Shown: positions 7,676 to 17,485, counted from the first letter of the stretch. The stretch: DNA of 29,440 bases from Chara braunii (GCA_003427395.1 BFEA01000373.1:178616-208055); one strand, 5' to 3'. Made by a program: numbers and translations. Notes: generated by a model from the sequence alone, not told the origin.

Positions 7676-9216
7676 ATGGTGGAACCCGGAATTGGGGGTG
7701 GAAACGGCGGTGATAAGCACGCGGTGATGGTCAATCATCCCCTGTATTTTATACCTCATCCCTCCGAGGTTCCCATCTTTTCCGAGGATGAAACCGACCC
7801 TCGCACCTGGCTAGCCGCCTTGAAAGCCCAGGGCTGGTCGGACCAGTTGCTCCGAGAATGAATCCCGGGGAGGTTAGCCGGAACCGCTTTGAGTGGTATG
7901 GGCAGAACCCCTACACTAATTGGCTAACCTTCCAATGAAAGTTTCTCGAGCGTTTTGATCACATCGCACCTGGACAGTGCCTTCGTCTGATAAAAGAATA
8001 TACGCAGCAGCCTCGGGAAACCTTGGCCAGATATGCAGAGCGTTTTACTTACTTAGCCGAACGTTCCGGGGTCGATGAAAAGATGGTGCGGACTGATTTC
8101 GTTAGGGGACTGTCCGATTCTCGCTTGCGGAAGAAGATCCGCAAGAAATGCAATCCGATAGAACATACCCTGACTGAGCTCATTCAGTATGCCATTAAAT
8201 ATGGGAAGGAAAATTACAATGTAGGTCTGGATTCGGAGTCCGACGAAGACGACCCTTCAGGTGTCCGACGCCATAGCTACTCCGCTACGGCGCGAATGTT
8301 CGACGATCGCTTCGGGTTAGGACCGACAAAGAAGAGTTCGGATCGGAAAAGTTCGTCTTCCGCGTTGACCTCCCGACGCTCTGGTCAAGCTCAAGGAGGC
8401 CGGGACGAGGACGAAATATCAATGAAAGAGGTCACGGCCCAGCTGGTCACGGTAGTGGCCCCGCTGAAGGAATTCGTTCAAAAATTGCAGCGGCAACGGG
8501 TGGCAGCTGCGCAACGACAGCAAACTGCCATGACCGCTGGTACCCCTATGACCCGACCAGCCGCAGAAGGAGTCGCCCAGCCTCTGCGGTGCTACAACTG
8601 CAATCAGCCGGGCCACCTTGCGAAAGACCGTCCGAGACCTCGAACTCAGAATGCGCCCGCGGGGCCCACCGGACCTTCCCAAATCCCGTTAGCTGCTCCA
8701 ACCACTGCAGGACAAGGGAGGGTGGTCACGGTGATGGATACTGGAACAACGGAAATGGTGACCCCTGCGGCCACTGAGATAGGACCAGATGAGTATATGG
8801 TTGTGGCGATGTTGGAACCCGGGACCATTGGAGTGATACGTCACGTCCAAAGGATTACCGAGGAAAACGACCTCGGGCCTTGGCGGCCGGGGTTCGAAGA
8901 TCTCACGGCCCCTGGCCCTGAGTACAAAGACGGTCACACCGATGTGTTGGATGCCTTGAAGGCTCTGGATCTACTGATCCCCGTCCCTATTCCCTATCTG
9001 CTAACCATTTTCGAAGCGGCTAACGAAAAGTTGATCGAACGATGCCTCAAGAACAGGCGCCGGTTCCAGGAAAGTCGAAAGGGCAAAAAGTCGGTCCTAC
9101 GAGACCTACCCACAAACGAAGAGTCACAGCCCTCGACCTCAAAGGTGCACGAAGCAAACCGGGTAGGAATGATCCAGACCGTAGATCCCACCTCGGAAAA
9201 ACCTGAGGTATTCCTC
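7676..9216 (+). pseudogene. gag: Ty3/gypsy gag (broken)
   Basis: Gag packages the element RNA into cytoplasmic virus-like particles. The start is ATG 7676, after a 145-nt leader behind the PBS; the frame opens at 7589 without another ATG. The capsid signature continues across three breaks: TGA at 7859, a one-base loss near 7893 shifting the frame, and TGA at 7936. From about 7939 it is open (ETLARYAERFTYLAERSG and following). A nucleocapsid zinc knuckle lies near 8590-8635 (CYNCNQPGHLAKD), but its fourth ligand is Arg, so the CCHC motif is lost. Both TGA codons sit where CGA would put a CpG, fitting deamination of methylated C. Gag and protease share one frame. Confidence 0.88.
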
Positions 9217-10257
9217 CGAGCCTACCCTATAACCTGGAAAAATGTTGAGTATGACTGCGAGGTCTGGGGAAACCCCGCGACCGCCATCCTAGATTTGGGA
9301 TCGTCAGCGGTCGCCATTTCTTGGAGATTGACGAAACGATTGGGAAGGGAAGGACAGATTCAGCCCCTCCGACCGGATGAACTGTATATATCCGCTACGG
9401 AGGACAACATTCATTGTAAGGGGCGGATAACGAACGTGCCTATACGAGTGGGGCGGGTGCATTGTTTGTGCGACGCAATCGTACTGGATGTGTAGGCGTA
9501 TGATGTTCTGCTAGGCATTCCGTGGCAGGCGGCGGTCGGAGCGCGAATGCACTTTGACAGCTGTAAGGTGGTGCTCACATCGGCCCACCCCAAACCACAA
9601 AAGATACTGATGAGATTAGCGGTGCGTATGCGCACCCAGCCGGCGCCTCGAATCGCTACAAAAGCCCATCAAATCAATATGATCCAACGCCTGTCACCAA
9701 GCGAAAACGAAACTTCATTGGAAACTGACGTGACTGATGTACCCGACCGATATCCGATCCGGGTTCAGGATCGGTGGCGCCATTCCTGGCGACGAGAACC
9801 CATGGAAATAATTCGGAGCGAGTCCGATTGGTCGCACGCGTTCTCCTCCGTGGTGCAGGGAGAACCCCTGCTGAGGGTGTCGCGAATAACTGACCTTTCG
9901 GAACCCCTTGCGTCCTTATATCTTAGGACGGACCCCCTACCCGAAAGGTTTACGGAGCTTAGGGGGTTGTGCGATTTGACTTTTCGGCCTCCCAGGCCCC
10001 TACTTACGAACGCAAAAGTCGCCCTGCTCTTGAAGGAAGGGGTGTCGTTTCAACCCCGAACGAGGAAATATCGATGGAGGTCGAAGGAGCTGTTAGAGGC
10101 CTTTTCAGTGGAACCCTCGACTGAAACCGAGCTCGAGAACGACAGTGACATGGAAAACGAATCGATAAGCCCAGCAGACAGTCAACTCATCGCGACCGTG
10201 CTCACCCAAAGCCAACGCGGCAGTCCCCACGGTTACATCGACGATCTCCCTCCCTAA
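9217..10257 (+). pseudogene. Aspartic protease and linker of gag-pol (broken)
   Basis: A retropepsin fold follows gag in the same frame. The catalytic loop reads AILDLGSSA near 9280-9310, where the family has D-S/T-G, so the second residue is Leu; a single C-to-T change at a CpG would explain it. A TAG at 9493-9495 interrupts just before YDVLLGIPW, the conserved C-terminal strand of the fold. The frame then runs open from 9496 to TAA at 10255-10257 through a linker rich in Arg, Glu and Ser with no recognised domain. Pol follows in the +1 frame with an overlap of about 90 nt, open in both frames. That could be a programmed shift or simply decay. Confidence 0.8.
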
Positions 10258-10264
10258 CGGAAAC

Positions 10265-11836
10265 GTGGAAGTCCGGTTGCCGGCCCGTGTGCCTGACGAC
10301 TACAAGCGCCTTCTTCTGGCGGTTATACGGTCCTACCCTGAGGCCGTCGGCATCCAGGACCATGATATAGGACTTACCCACCTGATCCAACACGCGATTG
10401 ATACCGGTGATCGCGCCCCGATACATTGCCGACTGTACCGCTATTCCCTAAAAGAAAGACAGTTGGCCTTGGAAAGGGTACGGGAGTTCGAGCGGTTGGG
10501 GTGGATTGAACCATCGCTTGGACCATGGTCATTTCCCGTGGTTCTCGTGCCAAAACGAAACGGCTCGATCCGAGTGTGTATTGACTACCGCAAATTAAAC
10601 GCTATTACTACCAAAGATGTCTATCCGCTGCCGCGGATTGACGATCTGCTGGATGCTATCGGGTCCGCTCGGGTCTTTTCGAAGTTCGATATCTGACACG
10701 GTTTTCACCACGTCACAGTCCGACCGGAAGACCGGCCCAAAACCGCTTTTGTCTTGTTCGAGGGCACGTGGCAGTGGATCCGGTGTCCCATGGGAATTTG
10801 CAACGCCCCTGCAATGTTCCGAAGGGCCATGAATATGGCCTTCGCCAAGTTCGTTAACAAAACCCGTTTGATACAACCGTTGATAAATTTTTGTGTGATT
10901 GTGTACATGGATGACATTTTGGTCTTTTCCAAAACATACGAATACCATGTGGAACATATCGAATGGGTGCTGCATGCGTTGAAAGATGCGGGTTTCAAAG
11001 TGGCTCTGGAGAAAAGCGAGTTTTTTCTGCCTGAAATTTCCTTTTTGGGGTACATCGTCACGGTCGAGGGACTGAAACCTGATCCCAGGAAGGTAGCAGC
11101 GGTCCGAGAAGCCCCGGCCCCGGTCACGCTCACTCAGGTTCGAGCCTTCCTAGGGCTAGCTTCTTATTATCGACGCTTCATTCGGGGCTTTGCCTGCCTC
11201 GCCAAGCCGCTGACGAACCTGCTGAAGAAGGAGGAACAGCTGGTCTGGATGCCGGAATGTGAGGCGGCTTTTCAGTCGCTCAAGGAGGCTCTGACATCGG
11301 CGCCCGTTTTGGCGCGTCCCGATCCGACAAGACAGTTTGCGCTACATACCGACTGGCAGTCGCAGGCGATATCGACGGTGCTGACTCAGCAAGGAACGGA
11401 TGGAAGGGAGCATGTCATCGAGTATGCATCGAAAACGCTAAGCCAGGCGCAGTCAAACTACGAGGCGTGCAAGGGTGAGTGCTTGGCGGTGGTGTGGGGG
11501 GTTCAGCACTTTCGATCGTATCTGTACGGCCAGAAGTTCGTGCTCGTGACGGGTCATCAGCCATTGCTGTCGTTGCGGAACAACACGGACTACACGGGTA
11601 CCTTGGGAACGTGGATGGTGAGATTGCAGGACTACGATTTCGACATCCGCCACCTCGCCACCAGGCAGCATGGGAACGCTGACGGTCTGACGCGCCTCCA
11701 GCCGCCGAACAAGAGTCCCGCGAACGAAAGGCTCATCCCGTGGAAGCCGATTTCGCCTTCGACGGGACCCGGCTACGGGGAAGTGAATGTCCTCCGCAAG
11801 GGTACTGCAGCAATCGGAGATGGCGACCTTCCCTGA
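10265..11836 (+). pseudogene. pol: Reverse transcriptase and RNase H (one stop)
   Basis: This part copies element RNA into DNA in the particle. RT motifs in order: HAIDTGDRAPIHCRLYRYS, PVVLVPKRNGSIRVCIDYRKLN, YPLPRIDDLLD, SKFDI, CPMGICNAPAMFRRAMN, the catalytic YMDD (10904-10915), then FLGYIV. A single TGA at 10694-10696 splits the domain right after FDI; reading continues in the same frame. The thumb (VRAFLGLASYYRRFIRGFA) leads into RNase H: the first Asp is in LHTDWQ and the Glu in YEACKGECLAVVWG, but the usual TDH motif reads TGH (11549-11557), so a catalytic acid is missing. The frame ends with TGA at 11834 and the next domain is in another frame, starting with an ATG at 11820. Identification as Ty3/gypsy RT is secure. 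Confidence 0.93.
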
Positions 11837-12325
11837 GGAGGCCGCCACCCCTTCTCCCCTTCCCTATTCTTTAACCCCCTCTCCTAATCCTGACTCTCCT
11901 CCGAGCACGCCTTCCCAAATTTGTTTCTTCTGCACCTTGCCCATAATACCGGACGGGGAAGATCCTCCTCTCGAGGGGCCTAGCTTTCTTCCCTGGGTAC
12001 AATGTAGTCAATGTCACATCGTCCGGTCCCATGGGAGTTGTGTCCGGTATCGGAATGAGAAAAGTTGGAACTGTCCCAACTGTCGAACGGACCACGTACC
12101 TACGGAAAAACGGTATCTAGAAGCCAGAACGACAGGCGGATTTTTGCCAAGTGTCCGCCGAGCGGAAGTCTGGATGGATCTTTTGCTATTACGTCGACTG
12201 ACAGGCAACCCGCTAACGGAACTTACCAAGGCTAAACGGCGACGTGTCACGGAACGGGCGCACGATTACCGCTGGCAGGGATCCATCCTTCAAAAACGAA
12301 AAGACGATGACGTCGACGGATCCAG
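11820..12325 (+). CDS. PHD-type zinc finger ORF between RNase H and integrase
   Basis: Starting at ATG 11820, this frame overlaps the RNase H ORF by 17 nt. After a Pro/Ser-rich leader of about 30 residues comes a C4HC3 finger (11922-12083): C-x2-C, 23 residues, C-x2-C (WVQCSQC), x5, H-x2-C, x10, C-x2-C (SWNCPNC), with the Trp two residues before the last pair that is typical of PHD fingers. PHD fingers read histone H3 tails, so a role in targeting integration is a reasonable inference. The C-terminal part (TKAKRRRVTERAHDYRWQGS and following) is the region that normally leads into the integrase zinc domain. The frame stays open to 12431, but integrase homology switches to another frame near 12345, consistent with one lost base. 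A RING reading fits the ligand order less well. Confidence 0.75.
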
Positions 12326-13600
12326 TTGGCTGACGGTTCCACACCCACGGTGGCCAGGTTCGATTGGACACGAGCTGCCCACGAGGAGGATGCGGTCCAC
12401 TTTGCAGTCAAATACACAGAAAAAGCAATAGAGAAAAACAAATGGTACTGGTCAGGAATCCGGGAAGATGTGAAATACATCGTCCGGACTTGCCCGGCCT
12501 GTGCGGCCGATAAGGCGCCGATACAGATGCCCCGTACAATAGTGCCTACCGGGCTAGAGCGCCCCTTCCAACGGGTCAGTATTGATATGACGGACATCAA
12601 CGTGCCGAGAGGCCCTATTGATCAAGGAGAACTTAATGTTCTTCTTGTAGTCGTAAATCATTTTTCGAAATGGATCGAAACGTATCCCATGACCAGCCGG
12701 AACTCACAGGAAGTAGCCTGGTACATTAATCGCTTTTTGTGCATGCACCTGGACGTAGAAGAGATGCACATGGACAATGGATCCGAGTTCCAGGGGGAAG
12801 TAGAGCGATATCTTGTAAGGGCAGACGTTAGAATTTCGTACTCCCCAAGGCACTGGCCTCAAGCCAATGGGCTCGTAGAGAATGCCAACCGAATGATCAA
12901 GACTGCACTTAGACGGAATATCACGGCAGGTGATACCAGACCCTGGCCTGTCATAGTCGACCACATTTTGGCCGTCTATCGGGCTACTCCCCACGGGAGC
13001 ACCGGGGTGTCCCCGTTCCAACTGAGAACCAATAGCGTTCCCAGAGTGCAGTTGTCACCTCTAGTGGGTACGGAAGTTAGAGTGACCCGGGCCCAACACA
13101 AGGACAAGGCCCAGCATTACCTGCATCTGATTGCCCGGACCTATCCCGCGTTAGCCCGAAGACGACAAAGGGCCGTGGATCTGACGCATCAACGGCAGAT
13201 CCGGGACTATGAGAACCGACACGCGACAGCGGGACCAATGCCCCGTTATAAAATCAGGGACTTGGTGCAGGCACGAAAATCCGTGCGCTCCTCCAAGATC
13301 CACCCACGCTATACTGACATTTACGAGGTGATGGAAGTTGGCGCACGAGGTCAGCACTCCGTGAAGCTGGTCCCCCGGCATAGCACGCAGGCCAGGTCGC
13401 TTACGAGACACGCGGCGGCTCTTCGACTGTTTCGGCCATCTCCGGGCCGCGAATCGGCTCTTGCCTCGTCTGAGCCTTCGTCCTCTCTCTCCTCCTCTCC
13501 TTCTTCGTCTTCTTCCTCTTCCCGATCTGCCTCGTCCCTTGGTGCTGATAGTCTCAAGGAGCAGGATGAACCATCGCCAGCCGGAGCACGAGCCCCTTGA
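12326..13600 (+). CDS. Integrase
   Basis: It inserts element DNA into chromosomes. The zinc-binding domain is at the start: AHEEDAVHF gives two His and RTCPACAADK two Cys (HHCC), with WYWSGIREDV between. The catalytic DDE core has Asp in SIDMTDIN (12584-12586), Asp in MDNGSEF (12773-12775) and Glu in GLVENANR (12878-12880). The last two are separated by 34 residues where Ty3 elements usually have 35. The C-terminal part has a basic region and RDLVQARKSVRSS...YEVMEV, resembling the GPY/F module, then a Ser-rich tail. No chromodomain is visible. The open frame begins within sequence that overlaps the PHD ORF, so there is no independent start; it was probably part of a continuous pol. This is the best preserved part of the element. 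Confidence 0.92.
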   Translation: MADGSTPTVARFDWTRAAHEEDAVHFAVKYTEKAIEKNKWYWSGIREDVKYIVRTCPACAADKAPIQMPRTIVPTGLERPFQRVSIDMTDINVPRGPIDQGELNVLLVVVNHFSKWIETYPMTSRNSQEVAWYINRFLCMHLDVEEMHMDNGSEFQGEVERYLVRADVRISYSPRHWPQANGLVENANRMIKTALRRNITAGDTRPWPVIVDHILAVYRATPHGSTGVSPFQLRTNSVPRVQLSPLVGTEVRVTRAQHKDKAQHYLHLIARTYPALARRRQRAVDLTHQRQIRDYENRHATAGPMPRYKIRDLVQARKSVRSSKIHPRYTDIYEVMEVGARGQHSVKLVPRHSTQARSLTRHAAALRLFRPSPGRESALASSEPSSSLSSSPSSSSSSSRSASSLGADSLKEQDEPSPAGARAP

Positions 13601-13760
13601 GCACTTCCAGACGCCGCTTGCAGATCGCTTGTTGCGGCATTTGTTCAATGAGGAAAGGCAGTTGCGATACGACATTCAGCAGGTGAACGTGCCAGCGCCC
13701 GATTGGATGTATAATATGAGGGAGATGACCGACGATGCGAAATGCATCGAAGCAGATTAG
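13566..13760 (+). CDS. Small ORF overlapping the integrase end, unknown
   Basis: A 64-residue frame starts with ATG 13566, overlaps the end of integrase by 35 nt in another frame and stops at TAG 13758-13760. Reading past the stop, the frame is open until TGA 13812-13814. The product is acidic and polar (LEHFQTPLADRLLRHLF, VPAPDWMYNMREMTDD). I do not recognise it. It could be the C-terminal part of pol after a frame change or a separate accessory ORF. Confidence 0.4.
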   Translation: MNHRQPEHEPLEHFQTPLADRLLRHLFNEERQLRYDIQQVNVPAPDWMYNMREMTDDAKCIEAD

Positions 13761-13814
13761 GAGATGATCGGCCGAGCCGACGATGAAGAGGCCGCCCGAG
13801 CATCCAAAATATGA

Positions 13815-15603
13815 TGACATCAGCAGTCGGGAGACTCCTAATTTTTCGGAACCCCCTGCCCATCAAAGATGTGATAAGCTCAGACCCGTACCTCGCGGCT
13901 TGCCGTATCCTTGAGGAAAAATCCCCCGGAAGCCCCGAAGTACGGATGCGAACAAAAAGGGGTTTTTCTTTCTTTTTACTTTTGTTTTCTTTTTGTAACG
14001 GCTTTTTCACTTTTCTTTGGTTAATAACTCCCGCGCAGACGAATAGCGGCCGCGGTATGAAAACCAAGAAACGGTTTCGGTTGGGACTTTTTGAATTTTT
14101 GCGCGCGCGCCTCGCACCCCCGTTTCTTGCTTTGCATCCCCGCGCCATCTTCCTTTCTTGCTGCGCACGTTTCCTCCATGCAGGACTCTTTGTCTTCCCC
14201 TACGCCCAGCTCGATCCCCACCCCGTCTTCCTCCGGGAGTGAATGGCTGCGTAGTTGGGATGCGCGGATCAATGTGGAAGGCGAAAAGGCGCACCACTTG
14301 AACGAACACCCCAATCACGCCCGACCACGCGACTCCGCGGAACACCTCTTCCGAAACCCTGCACCCTTCTTGTGTCCTGCTCGTCTACAACCGGCGCGGT
14401 CTGCACCTCGCGCTGACAACCCGCCGCCTCCCACGCTATAAATTTTCGCAACCGCCTCCTCTCCTCCTCTTTGATCTCGGCTGCAATGCTGCGCGAGCTA
14501 TGCGCGAACTTCCACGCCGCCAAACAGGCTTGACGAGCCCAAGTTACGGGCGGAGTGACGACGTGGGTCGGGCTTAGCGATAGACTCGGGGTAAGCCAAC
14601 TGGAGGGATTGAGCAGTGGTGGAGATCGGACGCCGATCACGACAGGGTGTTGTGGCTATGGTGGTCGGTGGTCCTTGGGAAGTTTGCGGCTGCGCCTGAG
14701 GGCGTCAGCCAATTGGAAAATTTTGTGTACAATGAAACTCGCTTTTTTTTATCTCCATTGCTGCTCTGTCTCCGTGAGATGTACGCAACGTCCCGTCGAG
14801 TGGGTAATCGGTTGTATGCATGGGAGTGAGTCGCGGTGAGATGGTCTGTGAAGGGGTGTGAGTCTGCGTATGCATGTATGTGGTCCTTGGGTATTGTGTG
14901 GCGATTGTCTGCCTGGATGCATGATTAAGTCGGCCATTGTACCTCTTTTTCCTTTTTGCCTCGTTCCCCTATTAGTTCCGTTGCTCGATCGCGTAGGGCG
15001 AGGGCCTTCGCGTACCGAAGGGATCCCTCCCGTCCTGCGCGCTCGAGTCGGAGTCCCGCGGCGCCGACGTCTGACGTGGCGCATCGCTGTTGAGGACCGG
15101 AGACGTTCGCTGTGCCCGCTGAAGGTGGTCAGCAAACGGCTCCGCCCCTCCGCTCGGACCCCTCTGGTTGAGTGGTGTCAGACCCGAGAGAGAGAGAGAG
15201 ACGTTGTCACTCTTTGTATGGAGACGGATTTCCAATCAAGCACGAGTTCTCGCCCGTGCACTTACCCTGACTCCGCGCATCGCAGTGCACACCCTATTTT
15301 CCCCATCGTCGACGACGACAGCGTCTACTGCGACACTGACGTACGGAGTGCCTTAACGGACTTGCCACATCGCGGGGGAAGGGTTTGTGCTGATAGACCG
15401 CTTTTCTTCCCCGCCCCTTATACTGCCTTACACCGACCTGGCAGTGCTCCCCTGGTCTGTGGCTTGCACCGCGTGGCGCCCCAGTTTGGTTGCCGTTGGT
15501 GCCAGCAGGGGGACTTCTGCTCGTGGCGAAGGCTGGTTCTGGGGTACGAAGGAGCCGCCCAGTTCCCTGAACTATCCCGGGACGCCGGAGCTCTCCCTGC
15601 CCG
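13815..15603 (+). other. Non-coding 3' region of the LTR element
   Basis: About 1.8 kb separates the last ORF from the LTR homology. It holds a purine run ACAAAAAGGGG near 13950-13960 (a possible polypurine tract), a TATAAA box at about 14438, and (GA)n at 15186-15200. A 279-residue open frame at 14858-15697 extends into the LTR and has no domain, so I do not call it. Somewhere here the U3 of the 3' LTR should begin, but nothing matches upstream of the 5' LTR, so I cannot place the boundary. Confidence 0.5.
14437..14443 (+). promoter_or_regulatory. Possible TATA box
   Basis: TATAAAT follows a C/G-rich stretch and precedes a pyrimidine-rich stretch 20-35 bases downstream, as in an RNA polymerase II core promoter. 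It could be the U3 promoter of the 3' LTR if that LTR is long; otherwise chance. Confidence 0.3.
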
Positions 15604-15994
15604 TTTCCGTACCTCGACTGCGGCGACAGCCCCCGCCCGCCGAGTTCCCACGGTCGTGAGTCCCCGAGGCCTCGACGAACCCGAAGACGAGGATTGAGAA
15701 TCCATCGCCCCTTGCCGAACAGGCCCAGCGAGGAATAGGTCCTCCGTCCCTCTCCTTTTTCCCCAGCTAGAGAAACCGGGTCGGACCCGTCCGTTCACCC
15801 CGTTCTCCTCCCCCTTTGTTTTTGGTAATCCTGACCAAGGATCGAGCCCCAGTCAGGGGAAACCTATCGGCCCCGAAACGAGAGACTCCCATTCCTACCG
15901 GGAGACTCAACCGCCATGGCCGAAAATCCTCGGCCACGCCCCCTTCTACTCTGATCGGCGACCCAGTACGGAAAGCCGCGACGGGGCGTGAGGT
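15604..15994 (+). repeat. 3' LTR, homologous part
   Basis: This aligns with 7125-7530: about 12 substitutions, mostly transitions, and lacking the 14-bp segment present in the 5' copy. It ends at GTGAGGT (15994); the following TG matches the PBS start only by chance. The sequence in front of 15604 does not match the sequence in front of 7125. Confidence 0.88.
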
Positions 15995-16028
15995 TGCGCA
16001 TCACACGCTCTCTGTTGCTTCAGTCCGG

Positions 16029-16064
16029 GTGGGGCGCAGCGCTCCCGGTAGCGCTGCGCCCCAC
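16029..16064. repeat. 15-bp perfect palindrome with 6-nt loop
   Basis: GTGGGGCGCAGCGCT (16029-16043) and AGCGCTGCGCCCCAC (16050-16064) are perfect reverse complements around CCCGGT. It lies 35 bases after the 3' LTR end. Strongly foldable in RNA or as a DNA cruciform; function unknown. Confidence 0.9.
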
Positions 16065-16084
16065 GACACCTCTCCGCTTGACCT

Positions 16085-16200
16085 ATAATGTTGTGTCTGT
16101 TCTCTTTTTTTATGGTCGCCGTTCTGTCGATTCTTCTTCTTTCAAATTTCTTCGTCTTCCTTCGTTTCCCCTCTTTCCTTCTTTTCTTCTTCTTTAGCTA
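16085..16200. repeat. Pyrimidine-rich low-complexity stretch
   Basis: T/C-rich on the plus strand with TTCTTCTTT and CCTTCTTTTC phrases. The hydrophobic open frame over it is a composition effect. Confidence 0.6.
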
Positions 16201-16350
16201 TGGGATGATTTCCGCGGATTCTTGCATGTCTTGCTCACATGTTTTGCTGTGCATGTGTGAACAATGCAATACTTCCAGTAGCTGTGCCTCCCATCTACTT
16301 CCCTGGGCCCCAGCTAGTCATCGCAGTCTCTATTTTCACTACTGTCCCAC

Positions 16351-16527
16351 ACAACCCACACACAAAGTGTCACACCACACACAACCCACACACACAGTGT
16401 CACACCACACACAACCCACACACACAATGTCACACCACACACAACCCACACACACACTGTCACACCACACACAACACACACGCACAGTGTCACACCACAC
16501 ACAACCCACACACACAGTAGCACACCC
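16351..16527. repeat. 30-bp minisatellite, about 5.9 copies
   Basis: The unit is ACAACCCACACACACAGTG followed by TCACACCACAC. Six successive units differ by one to three bases. Because the unit length is a multiple of three, all frames read as short peptide repeats (for example QPTHTVSHHT), which are not genes. There are no unique spacers, so it is not a CRISPR array. Confidence 0.95.
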
Positions 16528-16558
16528 ACCCGGCCACACAAACCCATGATGGCCAAAG

Positions 16559-16575
16559 ACCCTAAACCCTAAACC
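16559..16575. repeat. Interstitial telomere-type repeat (CCCTAAA)2
   Basis: ACCCTAAACCCTAAACC contains two perfect Arabidopsis-type telomere units. It lies 32 bases after the minisatellite. Two units could be chance, or a telo-box as found in plant promoters, or a scar of end repair. Confidence 0.6.
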
Positions 16576-17022
16576 GAAAGGAGGCAGCAAGATGCAGGTG
16601 GTCAGACGGGATTGAATGAAACCACGACCTCCTAAATGCCACTTGCCTGCCTACCCAAAAAGAAAAAGAAGGAACCCCGGACCCTGAAGAGCAGCAAATT
16701 TGGACCTGTTTTTCGGCCAAAAAACTCGCTTTCAATTTCGTTCAAAAAAAAAAAAAAGAAAGTCCATTTTGAGGAAATGGCAGTTCTACCATCACTTTCC
16801 TAGATGTACCTGACTGCAATTATCACCAACGGCCAATGTATCTGTCAGCAATTATCTCCATAGAGAAGTAGAAAAAGTCCTTGGCAACATCACTCCACTG
16901 GGCCATGACCCTCAGTGCCCTGATCAATTGTCTCTTAAGGGCCACCAGAGGAGCAAGGCATGATTGCCTGAGCTTGTGTAGGTGAAGTGGGGGGAAGGAA
17001 TGGCTTTTATTATCTGTCTTTT
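16576..17022. other. Unassigned DNA with a poly-A run
   Basis: No gene recognised. A 14-A run lies at 16744-16757. It may be the tail of a plus-strand retroposed fragment, but no head or target-site duplication could be found. Confidence 0.45.
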
Positions 17023-17083
17023 GGGGGGAAGGGAAGAGGGGAGGGTAGCGGTGGGAGGGTGGGAGTGCGGGGGTAGGGGGGGT
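17023..17083 (+). other. G-run cluster (G-quadruplex potential)
   Basis: At least eight runs of three or more G occur in about 60 bases with loops of 1-7 nt (GGGGGGAAGGGAAGAGGGG, then GGTGGGAGGGTGGG). This meets the usual pattern for G-quadruplex formation on the plus strand. Confidence 0.7.
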
Positions 17084-17485
17084 TTAGTGATATGATTTTG
17101 GGCCAAGGGGGCTAGTGGCATGGGTATTGAAGGCTTCAGAGTCTAGAGGATGTTTGATTACCCTCATCATACACAGGTTCGCCCAACGCTGATGGACATG
17201 TCAAAAGTTTGCGATTACCAGGTTGTTGTTGGCTGGGGTGGCCTAAAATTAAATATGCCCCCCCCCTCCGCCCCCCCCTATCGTCTTCACGTGAACAGAA
17301 CACCCCGTCATTATTCCTGCATCTCAAATGAAAGTTGCCCCAAATACAGCAACAATGACCATTCGGCGGAAGACCAGAAGAGGAGGGAGCATGGGGCGTG
17401 CGAGGGGGACAGGGAGAGGAAAGGGCCGCTGGAAGGAACGCTTTCTGGCATGACAACAATCTTTTTCCTGCAATGGGCGGCAGCC

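Larger units (their letters stand above)
7125..15994 (+). mobile_element. Degenerate Ty3/gypsy LTR retrotransposon
   Basis: A direct repeat of about 400 bp bounds PBS, gag, protease, RT, RNase H, integrase, which is the Ty3/gypsy (Metaviridae) domain order. The element is dead: stop codons at 7859, 7936, 9493 and 10694, and frame changes near 7893, 10240, 11820 and 12345. It has two unusual parts: a PHD-type zinc finger between RNase H and integrase, and a small ORF after integrase. No chromodomain follows integrase. LTR copies differ by about 12 substitutions and one 14-bp indel, so the insertion is moderately old. No target-site duplication was found; the LTR 5' parts do not match. Confidence 0.9.

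Noticed and set aside
13815-15603. Exact U3 start of the 3' LTR
   Set aside because: No TG start next to a convincing polypurine tract and no match in front of the 5' LTR; a boundary would be guesswork.
14858-15697. 279-residue ORF running into the 3' LTR
   Set aside because: No domain, and it crosses from the element's 3' non-coding region into the LTR; the LTR part is also open in other frames in the 5' copy.
16351-16527. Possible CRISPR array
   Set aside because: Repeat units are contiguous with no unique spacers, and the setting is eukaryotic.
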